DNA from: Paractinoplanes deccanensis
GTDB taxonomy: Bacteria; Actinomycetota; Actinomycetes; Mycobacteriales; Micromonosporaceae
Direction of reading: 5' to 3'
Assembly (NCBI RefSeq): GCF_016862115.1
Contig: NZ_BOMI01000070.1
Span: forward strand, 1-64,000
Length of the DNA stretch: 64,000 bases
The notes beneath the pieces were generated by a model that was not told the DNA's origin, searched no databases, and saw nothing but the letters and a program-made list of their open reading frames with translations. The translations under genes were made by a program, and so were the position numbers. Positions 8,744-20,128 of this stretch are shown here, one piece after another. Position 1 is the first letter of the stretch. Each line of letters begins with the position of its first letter.

Positions 8744-9454
8744 CTAGCTGGGGGCCGCCGCGCGGACCGCGGCCAGCAGGATGCCGGCGGTCACCAGGCC
8801 GGTGATCAGGACGGTGACGACCGTGGAGGTGTCGAGGCCGGTGCCCCGGCGGTCGGCGACGCGCTTGGCGGCGACCACGGCCAGCACCGGGCAGGCGAGC
8901 AGGACCAGCAGGGCGACCACCGGCAGGGCGTCCTTCCACGTGCCGGTCGCCGAGCCGCCGTTCTCGCGGAGGACCTGGTGGAGGATGACGCCGATGACGC
9001 CGCCGAGGAAGCCGAAGACCGCGAACAGCAGTTTGACGCCGCCCGTGAGGGGGCGGGCCGGGGCCGTGTACTTCACCTTCGTGGCCACCTCGTCGAGGTA
9101 GTCGTCGGCGTCGCGGTCGGAGCGCTGGTGGGGGATGGCCGCGGGCGGCACGGTGCGGCCGTAGCGTTCGGCCACCGGGCCGACCTTATGGACATAGTCG
9201 GACCACAGGCCGGCGGCTCGGGCGTCCACCGCCTCCAGGGCCCGCTGGGCCGCCTTCACCTCCTCCTCGGCCTCCGCCACCGCCTCGTCCGCGTTGTGGA
9301 TCGCCTGCTTCGCGGCGGCCACCCGCTCGTCGTGCCAGTGGACCGCCTCGGCTCGCATGGTGGCCGCCTCGTCGTCGAGGGTGGTCAGCCGGCGCAGCAC
9401 GCTGCGGTAGTCGGCGGTCTCGAAGTCGGCCGGTTGCAGGCCGCCCTGTGTCAT
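8744..9454 (-). CDS. Coiled-coil membrane protein of the FtsK-like operon
   Basis: 236 residues starting at ATG 9454, overlapping the stop of the FtsK-like gene (ATGA), and last gene of the four-gene minus-strand operon. Residues about 25-80 are an Ala/Glu-rich coiled coil (AVAEAEEEVKAAQRALEAV). The C-terminal half carries three membrane segments (LLFAVFGFLGGVIGVIL, VVALLVLLACPVLAVVA, TVVTVLITGLVTAGILLAAV). No known family is recognised. By position and topology it could be the membrane anchor of the ATPase. Confidence 0.75.
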   Translation of the reverse strand: MTQGGLQPADFETADYRSVLRRLTTLDDEAATMRAEAVHWHDERVAAAKQAIHNADEAVAEAEEEVKAAQRALEAVDARAAGLWSDYVHKVGPVAERYGRTVPPAAIPHQRSDRDADDYLDEVATKVKYTAPARPLTGGVKLLFAVFGFLGGVIGVILHQVLRENGGSATGTWKDALPVVALLVLLACPVLAVVAAKRVADRRGTGLDTSTVVTVLITGLVTAGILLAAVRAAAPS

Positions 9455-12084
9455 GACCCAGCTCCATAGGGGATGATCACCTCGGCGCCACGGTGCACCG
9501 AGCGGTCGAAGTGCAGGGCGCGCCACGGCCTCGGGTACCAGGCCGGTGCGCCCGCGCCCGGATAGAACGGCGCCAGCTCGCTGCCGTGCACGTCCAGCGC
9601 CACCCACGCGCCGATCGGGTCGGTGCGGGACGCCTGGCCGCCGAGCGCGTCGCGCAGCAGGGCCGCGCCCCGCCACCAGCCGAGCACGTGCAGCCGCCGC
9701 TCCGGGCCCTGGCGCAGGATGGTGCGCAGCTGGTCGGCGGCCGCCTTGCCGCCGGGCATCGCGTCCGCCGCATAGATGATCAGGAAGTGCGGGCGGTCGG
9801 CGGGCCACGACGCGGACGCCTCGGCGGCCGCGTCCTCCAGCAGCCAGTCGGCGTTGTCCGCCTCGTACCAGCCGCAGTCGGGCAGGTCGTTGCAGAGGGC
9901 CGCGGCCGCCGGGCGGGCGTCCGGGTCGAGGCAGAGGATCGAGAAGCGGGCGCCGTCCGGCGGGAACTGCGCGGCGAGCGAGATGCCCGCGGTGGCCAGC
10001 ACGGCGCACGCCTCGTCCATCCGGGTGCCGAGCACGGCCAGGTTGCGGCCGGGGGCGCGGCGCAGCACCGTCCGGGCCGAGCGGGCCGCCACGTCGATGG
10101 TCTCGCCGAGCAGCACCACCGGCGCGGCCATCGACTCGGCCGGGGCGAGCCGCCGGAAGTCGGGGCTGTCGCCGAGCCGCGGCACCACGTCACCGTCGAA
10201 CAGGCGCGGCGGGCCCAGCTCGGGCGGGCGCTTGCGCCACAGCCGGTGCTGGAGCGCGTTCCACCGTTCGCGGTCGCCGGCGGCGGGCACGCGCACCACC
10301 CTGTTGGCCTCGGCCGCGCCCGAGTCGGCGTTGACCACCGCGTGGTAGCGGGGCAGCGACTCGGCCGCCGTGTTGGTCTCGGCCAGGATGCGCCGGGCGC
10401 GGGGCAGGGCGATGCGCAGCGAGAACTGGGCGACCAGCGCCGGGCGGCCCCACAGCGCCTCGATGCCGCTGACGTCCTGGGAGGCGAGGATCAGGTGGAT
10501 GCCCTGCGAGCGGCCGCGCCGGGCGAGGTCCTCGAGCAGGTCGACGGCCTCGGCGGCGACCGCGTCGCGCCCGGAGAGCAGCACCTGGAACTCGTCGACC
10601 ACGGCCACGATGCGCGGCCAGGCGCCGTCGGGGTCCTCGGCGCGCAGCTCGGCGAGGTTCGTCACCTCGTACCGCTTGGCCGCGTCGGCCCGCCGGCGCA
10701 GCTCCTCGCCGAGGAAGCGCAGCAGGGCCAGCCCGAACTCGCGGTCGGTGTTGACGTTGACGCCGACCAGGCGGACGTGCGGCAGCCAGCTCGGGTCGCG
10801 CCGGCCCGGGGCGAACCGGGCGAAGGAGACGCCCTCCTTGAAGTCGAGCAGGTAGAAGGCCAGCTCGGTGGGGGAGTAGCGGGCCGCGAGCGCGCCCATC
10901 CAGGCGTAGATCAGGTTGGTCTTGCCGGTGCCGGAGGGCCCGGCGATCAGCGCGTGCGGCGGGTAGTCGGCGAGCGTCACCTGCACCGGCATGCCCTGCG
11001 GGCTGTCGCCGAGCGGCGCGCTCAGGCCGGTGGCCGCGCTCTGGTTCCACTCCTCCTGCGGCAGCAGGCTGTCCAGCGCGACGGGCGCGGGCCCGGCCTC
11101 CACGGCCTCGGCGATCCGGCGGCAGGTCGCTGCCACGACCGCTTGCGGAGGACCACCATCGAGCCGTACGGGCAGAGCACCCGCGCTGCTGAGCCGGGCG
11201 TGGTCGCCGGGCGCCGCGGTGATGAACTCGATCCCGTCGCCGGCCGGCACCGGCAGTCCCTGGATGACCAGATGCACCCCGCAGGCGGCGCCGGTGCGCA
11301 ACAGGCGCTGCAGGTGGGCCTGTTCGGCGCGGCTCAGCTCGCCCGCGCCGAGCAGCACGGCGACCCGCCACGGCTCCGGCCGGCGGTGGGTGGCCGCGTT
11401 CAGCTCGCGCAGCGACGTGTACTCGCCGGCCAGCACGGTCTCGTTGATCCGGCGTACGTGGTCGGTCAGGTCGTCGAGGAGCGCGCCGAGCCCGCCCGGC
11501 CCCACGAAGGTGAGCACCCCGGCCGGGGCGAGCGGGGCGAACCGGGCGAGCCCGCCGCCCAGATGCTCCGGGTCGTAGCCGATGAGCTGCACCTGGCCGG
11601 GCGCGGCGGTGCCGAGGGCCCGCAGCAGCAGGCCGGCCACCACCTCGTCGCCGAGCGCCCGGTCGCCGCGGACGACCACGTGGCCGCGGTCGAGCAGCGG
11701 CACCAGCGCCGGCACCTCTTCGGGGTGGGGCAGCAGCAGCCGGCCGACGCGCAGCTCGGCGGCCCGGTCGAGCGGGGTGGCCTGCCAGTCGTCCCAGGGG
11801 TCGCCCGCGGCGCCGGGTGCGGCCCGGTCGGCGGCGCCGGCGGCGGCTTCGGCGTACGCGGCCAGGTCGTTCTTGTGCTGCTGGTCGATCTCGGCGAGCC
11901 GCGCGTCCCGGGCATCGGCGATCTTGCGCAGGCGCGCGTCGGCGGCCGCCCCGATCCGCCGGCGCCGTTCGACGGCGGCCGCGTGCGCGCCCCGCGCCCG
12001 GTCGAGGGCGATCGCTGCCGCGCCGAGCGCGTGCGACAGCCCGGCCCGGATGTCCATCACCTGCTGTGCGGTCGACTCAGCCAT
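9451..12084 (-). CDS. HerA/FtsK-superfamily ATPase of unknown system
   Basis: 877 residues if started at ATG 12084 (GTG 12096 is also possible). An N-terminal coiled coil (about 25-80, with DARLRKIADARDARLAEI) precedes two non-catalytic alpha/beta segments. The FtsK-like motor follows: Walker A LIAGPSGTGKTN near 380-390, the FtsK-type LLDFKEGVSFARF motif, Walker B RIVAVVDEFQVLL and the HLILASQDVSGIEAL sensor motif. There is no FtsK membrane domain, gamma domain or T7SS triple-ATPase layout. It is therefore neither canonical FtsK nor EccC. It overlaps its downstream membrane partner by four bases. Confidence 0.85.
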   Translation of the reverse strand: MAESTAQQVMDIRAGLSHALGAAAIALDRARGAHAAAVERRRRIGAAADARLRKIADARDARLAEIDQQHKNDLAAYAEAAAGAADRAAPGAAGDPWDDWQATPLDRAAELRVGRLLLPHPEEVPALVPLLDRGHVVVRGDRALGDEVVAGLLLRALGTAAPGQVQLIGYDPEHLGGGLARFAPLAPAGVLTFVGPGGLGALLDDLTDHVRRINETVLAGEYTSLRELNAATHRRPEPWRVAVLLGAGELSRAEQAHLQRLLRTGAACGVHLVIQGLPVPAGDGIEFITAAPGDHARLSSAGALPVRLDGGPPQAVVAATCRRIAEAVEAGPAPVALDSLLPQEEWNQSAATGLSAPLGDSPQGMPVQVTLADYPPHALIAGPSGTGKTNLIYAWMGALAARYSPTELAFYLLDFKEGVSFARFAPGRRDPSWLPHVRLVGVNVNTDREFGLALLRFLGEELRRRADAAKRYEVTNLAELRAEDPDGAWPRIVAVVDEFQVLLSGRDAVAAEAVDLLEDLARRGRSQGIHLILASQDVSGIEALWGRPALVAQFSLRIALPRARRILAETNTAAESLPRYHAVVNADSGAAEANRVVRVPAAGDRERWNALQHRLWRKRPPELGPPRLFDGDVVPRLGDSPDFRRLAPAESMAAPVVLLGETIDVAARSARTVLRRAPGRNLAVLGTRMDEACAVLATAGISLAAQFPPDGARFSILCLDPDARPAAAALCNDLPDCGWYEADNADWLLEDAAAEASASWPADRPHFLIIYAADAMPGGKAAADQLRTILRQGPERRLHVLGWWRGAALLRDALGGQASRTDPIGAWVALDVHGSELAPFYPGAGAPAWYPRPWRALHFDRSVHRGAEVIIPYGAGS

Positions 12085-12142
12085 ATAGCTCAACACGTTC
12101 CCGTGGGTTCAGGATGGGGGCAAGGGGCGTCGTCGGGGTCAT
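12077..12142 (-). CDS. Possible 21-codon linking micro-ORF
   Basis: An ATG at 12142 overlaps the stop of the 293-aa gene (ATGA) and opens a 21-codon frame ending NPRERVELYG with TGA at 12077-12079, a few bases beyond the FtsK-like ATG at 12084. Ribosomes finishing the upstream gene could re-initiate here and be delivered to the ATPase start, which lacks a good Shine-Dalgarno. This is an inference from spacing only; the peptide has no recognisable feature. Confidence 0.25.
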   Translation of the reverse strand: MTPTTPLAPILNPRERVELYG

Positions 12143-13020
12143 CCGTGGTCGGTGGCCTCTGTGGGGCGGCGCACCGGGTCGGGCGTGGACGGGTCGAGCG
12201 TGCCGGCGTCGCGCCCCAGGCGGGCCAGCAGCACCCCGGTGAGCACGCTGGCGGTGACCGCGTTGTCGGCGGGGTGGCCGGGCGGGCGCTTGCCCTGCTC
12301 GACGGGGACCCGGCAGATGCGCGCGATCAGCGTGTCGAGCACGGCGGGGGAGGTGCCGGGCAGCAGCGAGCGGACCCGGCCCTCGGCGGCGGAGCGCAGC
12401 CTCGGCACGTCCTCGGGGCGCGGCTCGTGGCCGAGCAGGTCGCCCGCCAGCCGGTGCAGCACCGGCGGGGTGACCGCCGACAGCGCCAGCCCGGTCGAGG
12501 CGTTCACCCCGTGCAGCTCGCGGCCGAGGCGTGCCCGGTCGCCCGCGCGCACGCCGGAGGCCACCCGGCGCAGCAGCTCGGCCGTGTCGGGCTTGTCGGT
12601 CCGGTCGTCCTTGGCGGGCGGCGGCTCGCCGGTGAGCGCGGCGACGCGCTGCTGCCACCACGGTCCGAGCTGTTCGGGCTTCTCGGGGCTCTCCCCGGCC
12701 GCGGGTGGCTCGCCGGCCGGCTGGAGGCCGGCCTTCCAGTCGCGGTCCGGCGGGGCGCTCGCGTCGCCGGCCAGCCCGATCGACGCAAGATACTGGGCGA
12801 TGGCGTCCTGGGCCAGGCGCAGCGCGGCGGCGGCCCGCTCGGCGGCCTCGGTGGCGTTGGCCAGCTGCGGCACGCCGATCGGGTCGACCGACTGCTCGCG
12901 CACCCACATGAGAATCTCGGTGGCGCTGCGCAGCTTCTCCATCGCCACGGTCACCTGCCCGGTGGGCAACTCGTCCGAGGTGGCGCGAAGGCGGGCGCCG
13001 AGCTCCTGGATCAGCGACAT
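12139..13020 (-). CDS. Uncharacterised protein of the FtsK-like operon
   Basis: 293 residues from ATG 13020 (MSLIQELGARL). The predicted fold is mostly helical: an N-terminal helical region (about 1-100, TEAAERAAAALRLAQDAI), a Pro/Glu/Asp-rich linker (about 105-165, containing PWWQQRVAALTG) and a helical C-terminal half. No catalytic motif or membrane segment is seen and no family is recognised. The start is four bases from the stop of the 86-aa gene, and the stop overlaps a micro-ORF leading to the ATPase, so it is an operon member. Confidence 0.72.
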   Translation of the reverse strand: MSLIQELGARLRATSDELPTGQVTVAMEKLRSATEILMWVREQSVDPIGVPQLANATEAAERAAAALRLAQDAIAQYLASIGLAGDASAPPDRDWKAGLQPAGEPPAAGESPEKPEQLGPWWQQRVAALTGEPPPAKDDRTDKPDTAELLRRVASGVRAGDRARLGRELHGVNASTGLALSAVTPPVLHRLAGDLLGHEPRPEDVPRLRSAAEGRVRSLLPGTSPAVLDTLIARICRVPVEQGKRPPGHPADNAVTASVLTGVLLARLGRDAGTLDPSTPDPVRRPTEATDHG

Positions 13021-13024
13021 CGCG

Positions 13025-13285
13025 TCAGAGCATCGCCGTGTAGGTCTGTGCCTGCTCGACCGCGAGCAGCGTGGCACCCAGGCACTCCTCGAGCGACTGG
13101 TCGGCCTGGGACAGGGACGCGTGGGCCGCGCCCACCGCGTCGTTGCCGCTGCCGTCGAGCGCCGCGGCCAGGCTCTGCTGGGCCTCGCCGAGCTTCTCCC
13201 GGGCCGCCTGTATCGCCGCCTGCCCTTCGGTCACCTGCTGAAGTGCGGCGTCGACGGCCGCTTTGACCTCGGCGACACTGGCCAC
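13025..13285 (-). CDS. Small helical protein, first gene of the FtsK-like operon
   Basis: 86 residues from GTG 13285, supported by AGGAGG at 13293-13298 with an 8-base spacing. The protein is one long Ala/Gln/Glu-rich helical region (AALQQVTEGQAAIQAAREKL) broken near the middle by DGSGND, giving a helix-turn-helix hairpin. This resembles the size and architecture of WXG100-type proteins, but no WxG motif is present. As the first gene of an operon with an FtsK-type ATPase it could be a partner or substrate; this is inference. Confidence 0.7.
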   Translation of the reverse strand: MASVAEVKAAVDAALQQVTEGQAAIQAAREKLGEAQQSLAAALDGSGNDAVGAAHASLSQADQSLEECLGATLLAVEQAQTYTAML

Positions 13286-13514
13286 CCGTGCAGCCTCCTG
13301 CTGTGCGGAAACCTGACTACTGTCCTCAGCGTACTGCCCCCTTCCTGCCCGGCCATCCCCGCACGCCCCATTTGCCACGGGTCCCCGCGCCCTGCGGCAC
13401 GACCTGCGAAAAGACTCATCGCGCCCGGTCGCGGACAGTCCACTTCGGGCGTTTTCCGGCGGTACGGGCCGTCGCGCTTGAGTGAACAGGATTGAACCCA
13501 AGGGTGACCGTGGA

Positions 13515-14609
13515 TCACCCGGTCACCGTGCGGCGCGCGGCGTCCGCGAGGGTCGCGGGCAGGTCGCCGGTGCGCTCCAGCTCGCGGCGCAGCCGGTCGG
13601 TGCCGGTCCCCACGGTACGCAGGCACGCCAACAGGTCGTACGCGGTGTCGAGGTCGCCGTGCCGGTCGAGCGCGGGCGTGACCGTCCGGAAGAGCTCGTC
13701 GACCAGCTCCCACGCCGGCCGGGCCCGTTCCCGCGACGGGTCCAGCAGCTTGCCGCTCAGCCCGCTGTGCGCCGCGTTCCAGTGCGCCGCCTTGAGCACC
13801 GGGTCGGGAACCGGCAGCGCCCGCCGCCCGGCCCTGATGTCGTCGAGGGCCGTGCCCACCAGCGCCCGGACTAGGGCGGTGAGCAGCACGGTGTCCGCCA
13901 CCGACGGGCACACGTCGGCGACGCGCACCTCGACGGTCGGATAGCGCAGCGACGGCCGCGCGTGCCAGAGCACCAGCGTCTCGTCCAGCATCACGCCGGC
14001 GTCGACGAGCAGCCGGACCGTGCGGTCGAGGTCGGCGGCCGACGCGAAGTACGGCGTGGGGCCGAGGCTCGGCCAGCGGTCCAGCTGCATGGCGCGCCAG
14101 CTCGCGTGCCCGGTGTCCACGCCGCCGAAGAACGGCGAGTTGACGGTCATCGCCTGCACCACCGGCAGCCACGGCCGCAGGTGGTTGCAGACCTCGATGG
14201 CCGTCTCCCGGTCGGGCACGCCGACGTGCACGTGACACCCGCAGACGGCCGGGTCGCCGACGATCGGCCCGTAGTGCCCGGCGATCGCCTCGTACCGGGG
14301 ATCGTCGGTGACCAGCAGCCGCGGCTCGCCGACCGGGGTGGCGCCGAGCGCGACGAGGCTCGCCCCGGCGGCGGCCGCGGCCTCGGCGGCGGCCTGTCGC
14401 ATCCGCCGGAGGCTCTCGGCCACCTCGCCGAGGCTTCCGCAGACGGGCGTGACCATCTCGACCATGCTGTGCCGGAACTCGCGGCGGCTCTGCCCGCGCA
14501 GCTCCTCGGGCAGCTTGCCCGCCACCGAGGGCGCGGCCGGCACGTTCTCGCCGGTGCGCGGGTCCAGCAGCAGGAACTCCTCCTCGACGCCGACGGTCGG
14601 CCCGTTCAT
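13515..14609 (-). CDS. Carboxylate-amine ligase, GCS2/YbdK family
   Basis: 364 residues of the glutamate-cysteine ligase family 2 (YbdK/EgtA-like) fold. The N-terminal GVEEEFLLLD motif carries the metal- and nucleotide-binding acidic residues, followed by REFRHSMVEMVTPVC and CGCHVHVGVPD, all typical. It would join a carboxylate to an amine using ATP, but the physiological substrates of YbdK-type enzymes vary. ATG 14609 overlaps the stop of the upstream methyltransferase gene (ATGA), so the two form an operon. Confidence 0.85.
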   Translation of the reverse strand: MNGPTVGVEEEFLLLDPRTGENVPAAPSVAGKLPEELRGQSRREFRHSMVEMVTPVCGSLGEVAESLRRMRQAAAEAAAAAGASLVALGATPVGEPRLLVTDDPRYEAIAGHYGPIVGDPAVCGCHVHVGVPDRETAIEVCNHLRPWLPVVQAMTVNSPFFGGVDTGHASWRAMQLDRWPSLGPTPYFASAADLDRTVRLLVDAGVMLDETLVLWHARPSLRYPTVEVRVADVCPSVADTVLLTALVRALVGTALDDIRAGRRALPVPDPVLKAAHWNAAHSGLSGKLLDPSRERARPAWELVDELFRTVTPALDRHGDLDTAYDLLACLRTVGTGTDRLRRELERTGDLPATLADAARRTVTG

Positions 14610-15571
14610 CGCGTCGCGGTCAGCAGCACGAGCGCGATCCGCTCGGCGTGCGCGTACGCGGGACCGTCGAGCTCCTCGCCGTACACGTCGGGATCCCACT
14701 CGCGGTACGACCACCGCAGGCCGGCCCGGTCGAGGCGCTCGGCCGCGGCCTCGCGGAACGGGTCGCGCCCGCCCACGATGCCGGTGCCGGCGAAGAGCAC
14801 GAGCGACCCGTGCGGTGCCAGGCGCTCCGCGGCCGCGTCGATGATCGCCATGGACAGCTCGTGGCCGTTCGGCCCGCCGTCCCGGTAGGCCCGCCCCGCC
14901 GGGTCGATCATGAACGGCGGGTTCGAGAAGATCAGGTCGAAGTCGCCGTCCACGCCGTTCAGCAGGTCGCTCTCGCACGGCCGCACCCCGGCGGTTCCGG
15001 CCAGCTCGGCGTTGACGCGGGCCAGCCGCAGCGCCGCCGGGTTGATGTCGACGGCGAGCACTCCGGCCTCGGGCGCCCGCTTGGCGACCGTGATCGCCCC
15101 GGCCCCCGTCCCACAGCCGATGTCGACCGCTCGCCGCACCGGCCGTTCCCGCCCCTCGACGTGCGCGGCCACCGCGTCGGCCATCCGGTAGGTGTCCGGC
15201 CCGAAGAAGACGGAGTCCTCCGCGTCCGTCGGGAACGCCGAGTGGGCGAAGAGCTCGCCGTCGTAGCTGGAGAACCGCACGGTGCTGCGCCACTCGTCCC
15301 CGTCGCGGTCGAGGACGCGGGCGGCCGCCATCAGCTCGACGAAGCGCTCGGGCAGCACCCCCGGCCCGAACGGCCGGCTCCACCCGAAGACGTCGCGCAG
15401 CCCGTACGCCCGCGCGTTCCGCGGCCGCCGGTTGACCCGCGCGTGCGTGGCGGGTGTGACGGTCGTGAAGTGGTAGCCGGCGTCGCGCAGCTCCCGGCCC
15501 AGCGCGACGAGCGCGCGATCGGCGGCCCCGAGCTCGGCCGCCGGCGCGGCGGTCATGGCGGTGATCGTCAT
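14606..15571 (-). CDS. Class I SAM-dependent methyltransferase (NPPF type)
   Basis: 321 residues. An N-terminal alpha domain (about 1-140) precedes a Rossmann methyltransferase domain with motif I VDIGCGTGAGAI, the acidic AVDIN motif II and the SNPPFMID motif typical of N-methyltransferases acting on planar amide or amine groups (PrmC/RsmC-like). The start is ATG 15571; a second ATG five codons later is also possible. It is coupled to the GCS2-type ligase downstream. The substrate is unknown. Confidence 0.8.
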   Translation of the reverse strand: MTITAMTAAPAAELGAADRALVALGRELRDAGYHFTTVTPATHARVNRRPRNARAYGLRDVFGWSRPFGPGVLPERFVELMAAARVLDRDGDEWRSTVRFSSYDGELFAHSAFPTDAEDSVFFGPDTYRMADAVAAHVEGRERPVRRAVDIGCGTGAGAITVAKRAPEAGVLAVDINPAALRLARVNAELAGTAGVRPCESDLLNGVDGDFDLIFSNPPFMIDPAGRAYRDGGPNGHELSMAIIDAAAERLAPHGSLVLFAGTGIVGGRDPFREAAAERLDRAGLRWSYREWDPDVYGEELDGPAYAHAERIALVLLTATR

Positions 15572-15630
15572 GACCCGCCGAATGCCCCGGAACGGCCCGA
15601 CCATGCCTGCCGATTGATCCGCGAGCCGAG

Positions 15631-16824
15631 TCAGCCGCCGCCCGCCCGCCGTGGCGCGCCGGAGCGGCGCACCACGAGGACCATGGCCGCGACCGCGAGA
15701 GCGGCGGCCACCGGCGCGAAGGCGAACCCCGGCCGGACGCCGGTGTCCGTGAGCGGGCCCGCGACGGCCGCGCCGCCGGCGCTCCCCACGCTGAACGCGG
15801 TCATGATCCAGGCGAACGCCTCGACGGCGGTGCCCTCGGGGGCCAGCCGGTCGGCCGTCAGGAAGACGGCGGTCAGCATCGGCGGCAACATGAGGCCGCT
15901 GACCGCCAGCAGGATCGCCATCCGCACCGGCCCCGGCGCGATGACCAGCGGCAGGTAGCCCAGCGCGAACCACGAGGCCAGCAACGGCAGCCGGCGAGGG
16001 CCGCCCGGCGTCGCCCGCGTATAGAGAAGGCCACCGATCAGCGCCCCGCCCGCCTGAGCGGCCAGCAGCCAGCCGGAGAGGGACCGGTCGCCCAGCCCTT
16101 CGGCGTAGCCGGTCAGCACCACCGGGATGCTGCCCACGGCGGCTCCCGCGCAGGCCGTCCCCGCGACCATGACGGCCAGACGGCGCTCCCGCAGCGGCCC
16201 GAGCCAGTGCCGGCGGGCGGGCCGGCCGCGCCACCGCCGGACCGCGGGGACCCGCACAAAGGCGACGACGCCCGCGAGCTGGAGCGCCGCGGCGGTGAGG
16301 AGGCCGGCGGAGGGCCCGCCGATCGCCACGGCGGCGAGCGTGACCAGTGGTCCGGCCACGAAGATGACCTCTTGGAGGGCCACGTCGAGGGCGTACGCGG
16401 CGTGCACGGCCGACGGCGGCACCAGGTCGGGCCAGAGGGCCCGCAGGCACGCCTCCAACGGCGGTGTCCCCAGGCCGGCCAGGGCAGCGCCGGTGACCAG
16501 CAGCCCGGTGCGGCCGTCGCTGAACGCCGCGAGCAGGTAACCCACCGCGGAGACGACGGCCGAGCCGTACAGGACAGGGGGTTGCCGCCGGCGGTCGACG
16601 GCGCGGGCGAGGGCCGGCGCGCCCACTGCCATCCCGGCGGTGAGCACGGCGACCAGCGCCCCGGCGACGGCGAGGCTGACCGATTCGCGGGCGAACAGCA
16701 GCAGGGCCAGCGGCGCGGCGCCCAGCGGCAGGCGCCCGATCTGGCTGGCGGTGAGGATCAGAGGAACGTAGGGCTGGCGCAGCACGGCACGAGCGCCGGC
16801 GCGCGTCTCCGCGGGTGTGGACAT
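15631..16824 (-). CDS. MFS transporter
   Basis: 397 residues with about 12 hydrophobic segments and the loop motif AVDRRRQPPVLYG between helices 2 and 3, as in drug-efflux-type major facilitator proteins. A central cytoplasmic basic loop (RRWRGRPARRHW) separates the two six-helix halves. The substrate cannot be deduced. It ends 59 bases before the methyltransferase start. The roughly 200 bases upstream (16825-17031) hold no convincing gene. Confidence 0.85.
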   Translation of the reverse strand: MSTPAETRAGARAVLRQPYVPLILTASQIGRLPLGAAPLALLLFARESVSLAVAGALVAVLTAGMAVGAPALARAVDRRRQPPVLYGSAVVSAVGYLLAAFSDGRTGLLVTGAALAGLGTPPLEACLRALWPDLVPPSAVHAAYALDVALQEVIFVAGPLVTLAAVAIGGPSAGLLTAAALQLAGVVAFVRVPAVRRWRGRPARRHWLGPLRERRLAVMVAGTACAGAAVGSIPVVLTGYAEGLGDRSLSGWLLAAQAGGALIGGLLYTRATPGGPRRLPLLASWFALGYLPLVIAPGPVRMAILLAVSGLMLPPMLTAVFLTADRLAPEGTAVEAFAWIMTAFSVGSAGGAAVAGPLTDTGVRPGFAFAPVAAALAVAAMVLVVRRSGAPRRAGGG

Positions 16825-17031
16825 GCGAGTGACTCCGGGGGTACGGCGGACAGCCGTGCCGGGAGCGGGACGCCGGCGACGGCGAGGAGGCGATCAGGAA
16901 GCGCGGGGAGCCGGCCGGGGCGCGAGGTCGCGGCGCTCGTGATCGTTGCCGTACAACGGGAGTGGGGGAGTGATCCAGGTCCCAGCGGGAGCCCAGAAAC
17001 GGGCTACGGACCGTGGGATCATCGTCACACC

Positions 17032-17412
17032 CTAGCGCCTCGGGACGCTCGACGGGCCCCTCACCTCGGCGCCGAGTTGTGTCACTCGGTCGCGCAGACC
17101 GCGGTCGGCCGTCACGACCACGACGCGCCTGGCGGTGGCGGCGCCGCGTACCAGATCGACGATCTTGTCGTCGCCGGAGCCGGTGGCGGGCTCGACCCGC
17201 ACGCCGCCCTCGGCTTGCGGGGTCTCGCGGGCCTTACCCTCCACGACCAGCGTGACCTCGACGGGGCCGGGGAGATCCGGCAGGCCGGCGCCGATGACCG
17301 GAGTCAATGCGTCGCGCAGCCGCAGGGCCGCGCCGGCGCGGTCGCGCCACCATCCGTCGGGCACCGAGCCGACGACGTTGGCCCCGTCGACGATCACCAG
17401 AGGTACGGTCAT
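17032..17412 (-). CDS. NYN/PIN-like nuclease domain protein
   Basis: 126 residues starting at ATG 17412. VIVDGANVVGSVPDGWW at the N-terminus is the first acidic motif of the NYN/PIN fold (compare YacP). GSGDDKIVDLV and VVVTADRGLRDRV supply the second and third acidic positions. Such proteins are predicted metal-dependent RNases. Its promoter region is shared with the divergent ClpC-like gene, and the HAIR-like operator lies immediately upstream of this start. Confidence 0.8.
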   Translation of the reverse strand: MTVPLVIVDGANVVGSVPDGWWRDRAGAALRLRDALTPVIGAGLPDLPGPVEVTLVVEGKARETPQAEGGVRVEPATGSGDDKIVDLVRGAATARRVVVVTADRGLRDRVTQLGAEVRGPSSVPRR

Positions 17413-17415
17413 GAA

Positions 17416-17436
17416 GTTGAGCCTACCCGAGTCAAC
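17416..17436. promoter_or_regulatory. HAIR-like operator (HspR-type inverted repeat)
   Basis: GTTGAGC-N7-AGTCAAC matches the actinobacterial HspR-associated inverted repeat CTTGAGT-N7-ACTCAAG at 10 of 14 fixed positions with exactly the same 7-base spacer; AAGTTGA and TCAACTT are perfect inverted arms. It lies between the divergent NYN gene (4 bases before its start) and the ClpC-like gene (about 107 bases before its start). Heat-shock control by HspR is an inference. Confidence 0.5.
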
Positions 17437-17542
17437 TTTCTTCGAGGATCGGGAATCAATCGATCCGGCACGGCGCTGATAGGGGTCGTGCAAGGTGGGT
17501 AAGGGCCCCCGGCACAACGGCTACGGAGAAGAGAGAAGACGT

Positions 17543-20083
<2,541 letters not shown>

Positions 20084-20095
20084 TCGCTTGACGGT

Positions 20096-20127
20096 AACGG
20101 CCCGGCCTCACCAGAGGCCGGGCCGTT
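20096..20127. terminator. Bidirectional hairpin terminator
   Basis: A perfect 14-bp stem (20096-20109 with 20114-20127, AACGGCCCGGCCTC and its complement) with a 4-base loop, between the convergent ends of the ClpC-like gene (stop 20083) and the LysR gene (stop 20129). No long T-run follows, as is common in actinomycetes. Confidence 0.85.
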
Positions 20128-20128
20128 G

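Noticed and set aside
12077..12907. 276-aa minus-strand frame overlapping the 293-aa gene
   Set aside because: Arg/Ala-rich shadow of the 293-aa gene; only its last 21 codons are noted as a possible micro-ORF.
8744..13285. Type VII (ESX) secretion locus
   Set aside because: Only one FtsK motor domain, no WxG motif, no EccB, EccD, EccE or mycosin gene nearby.
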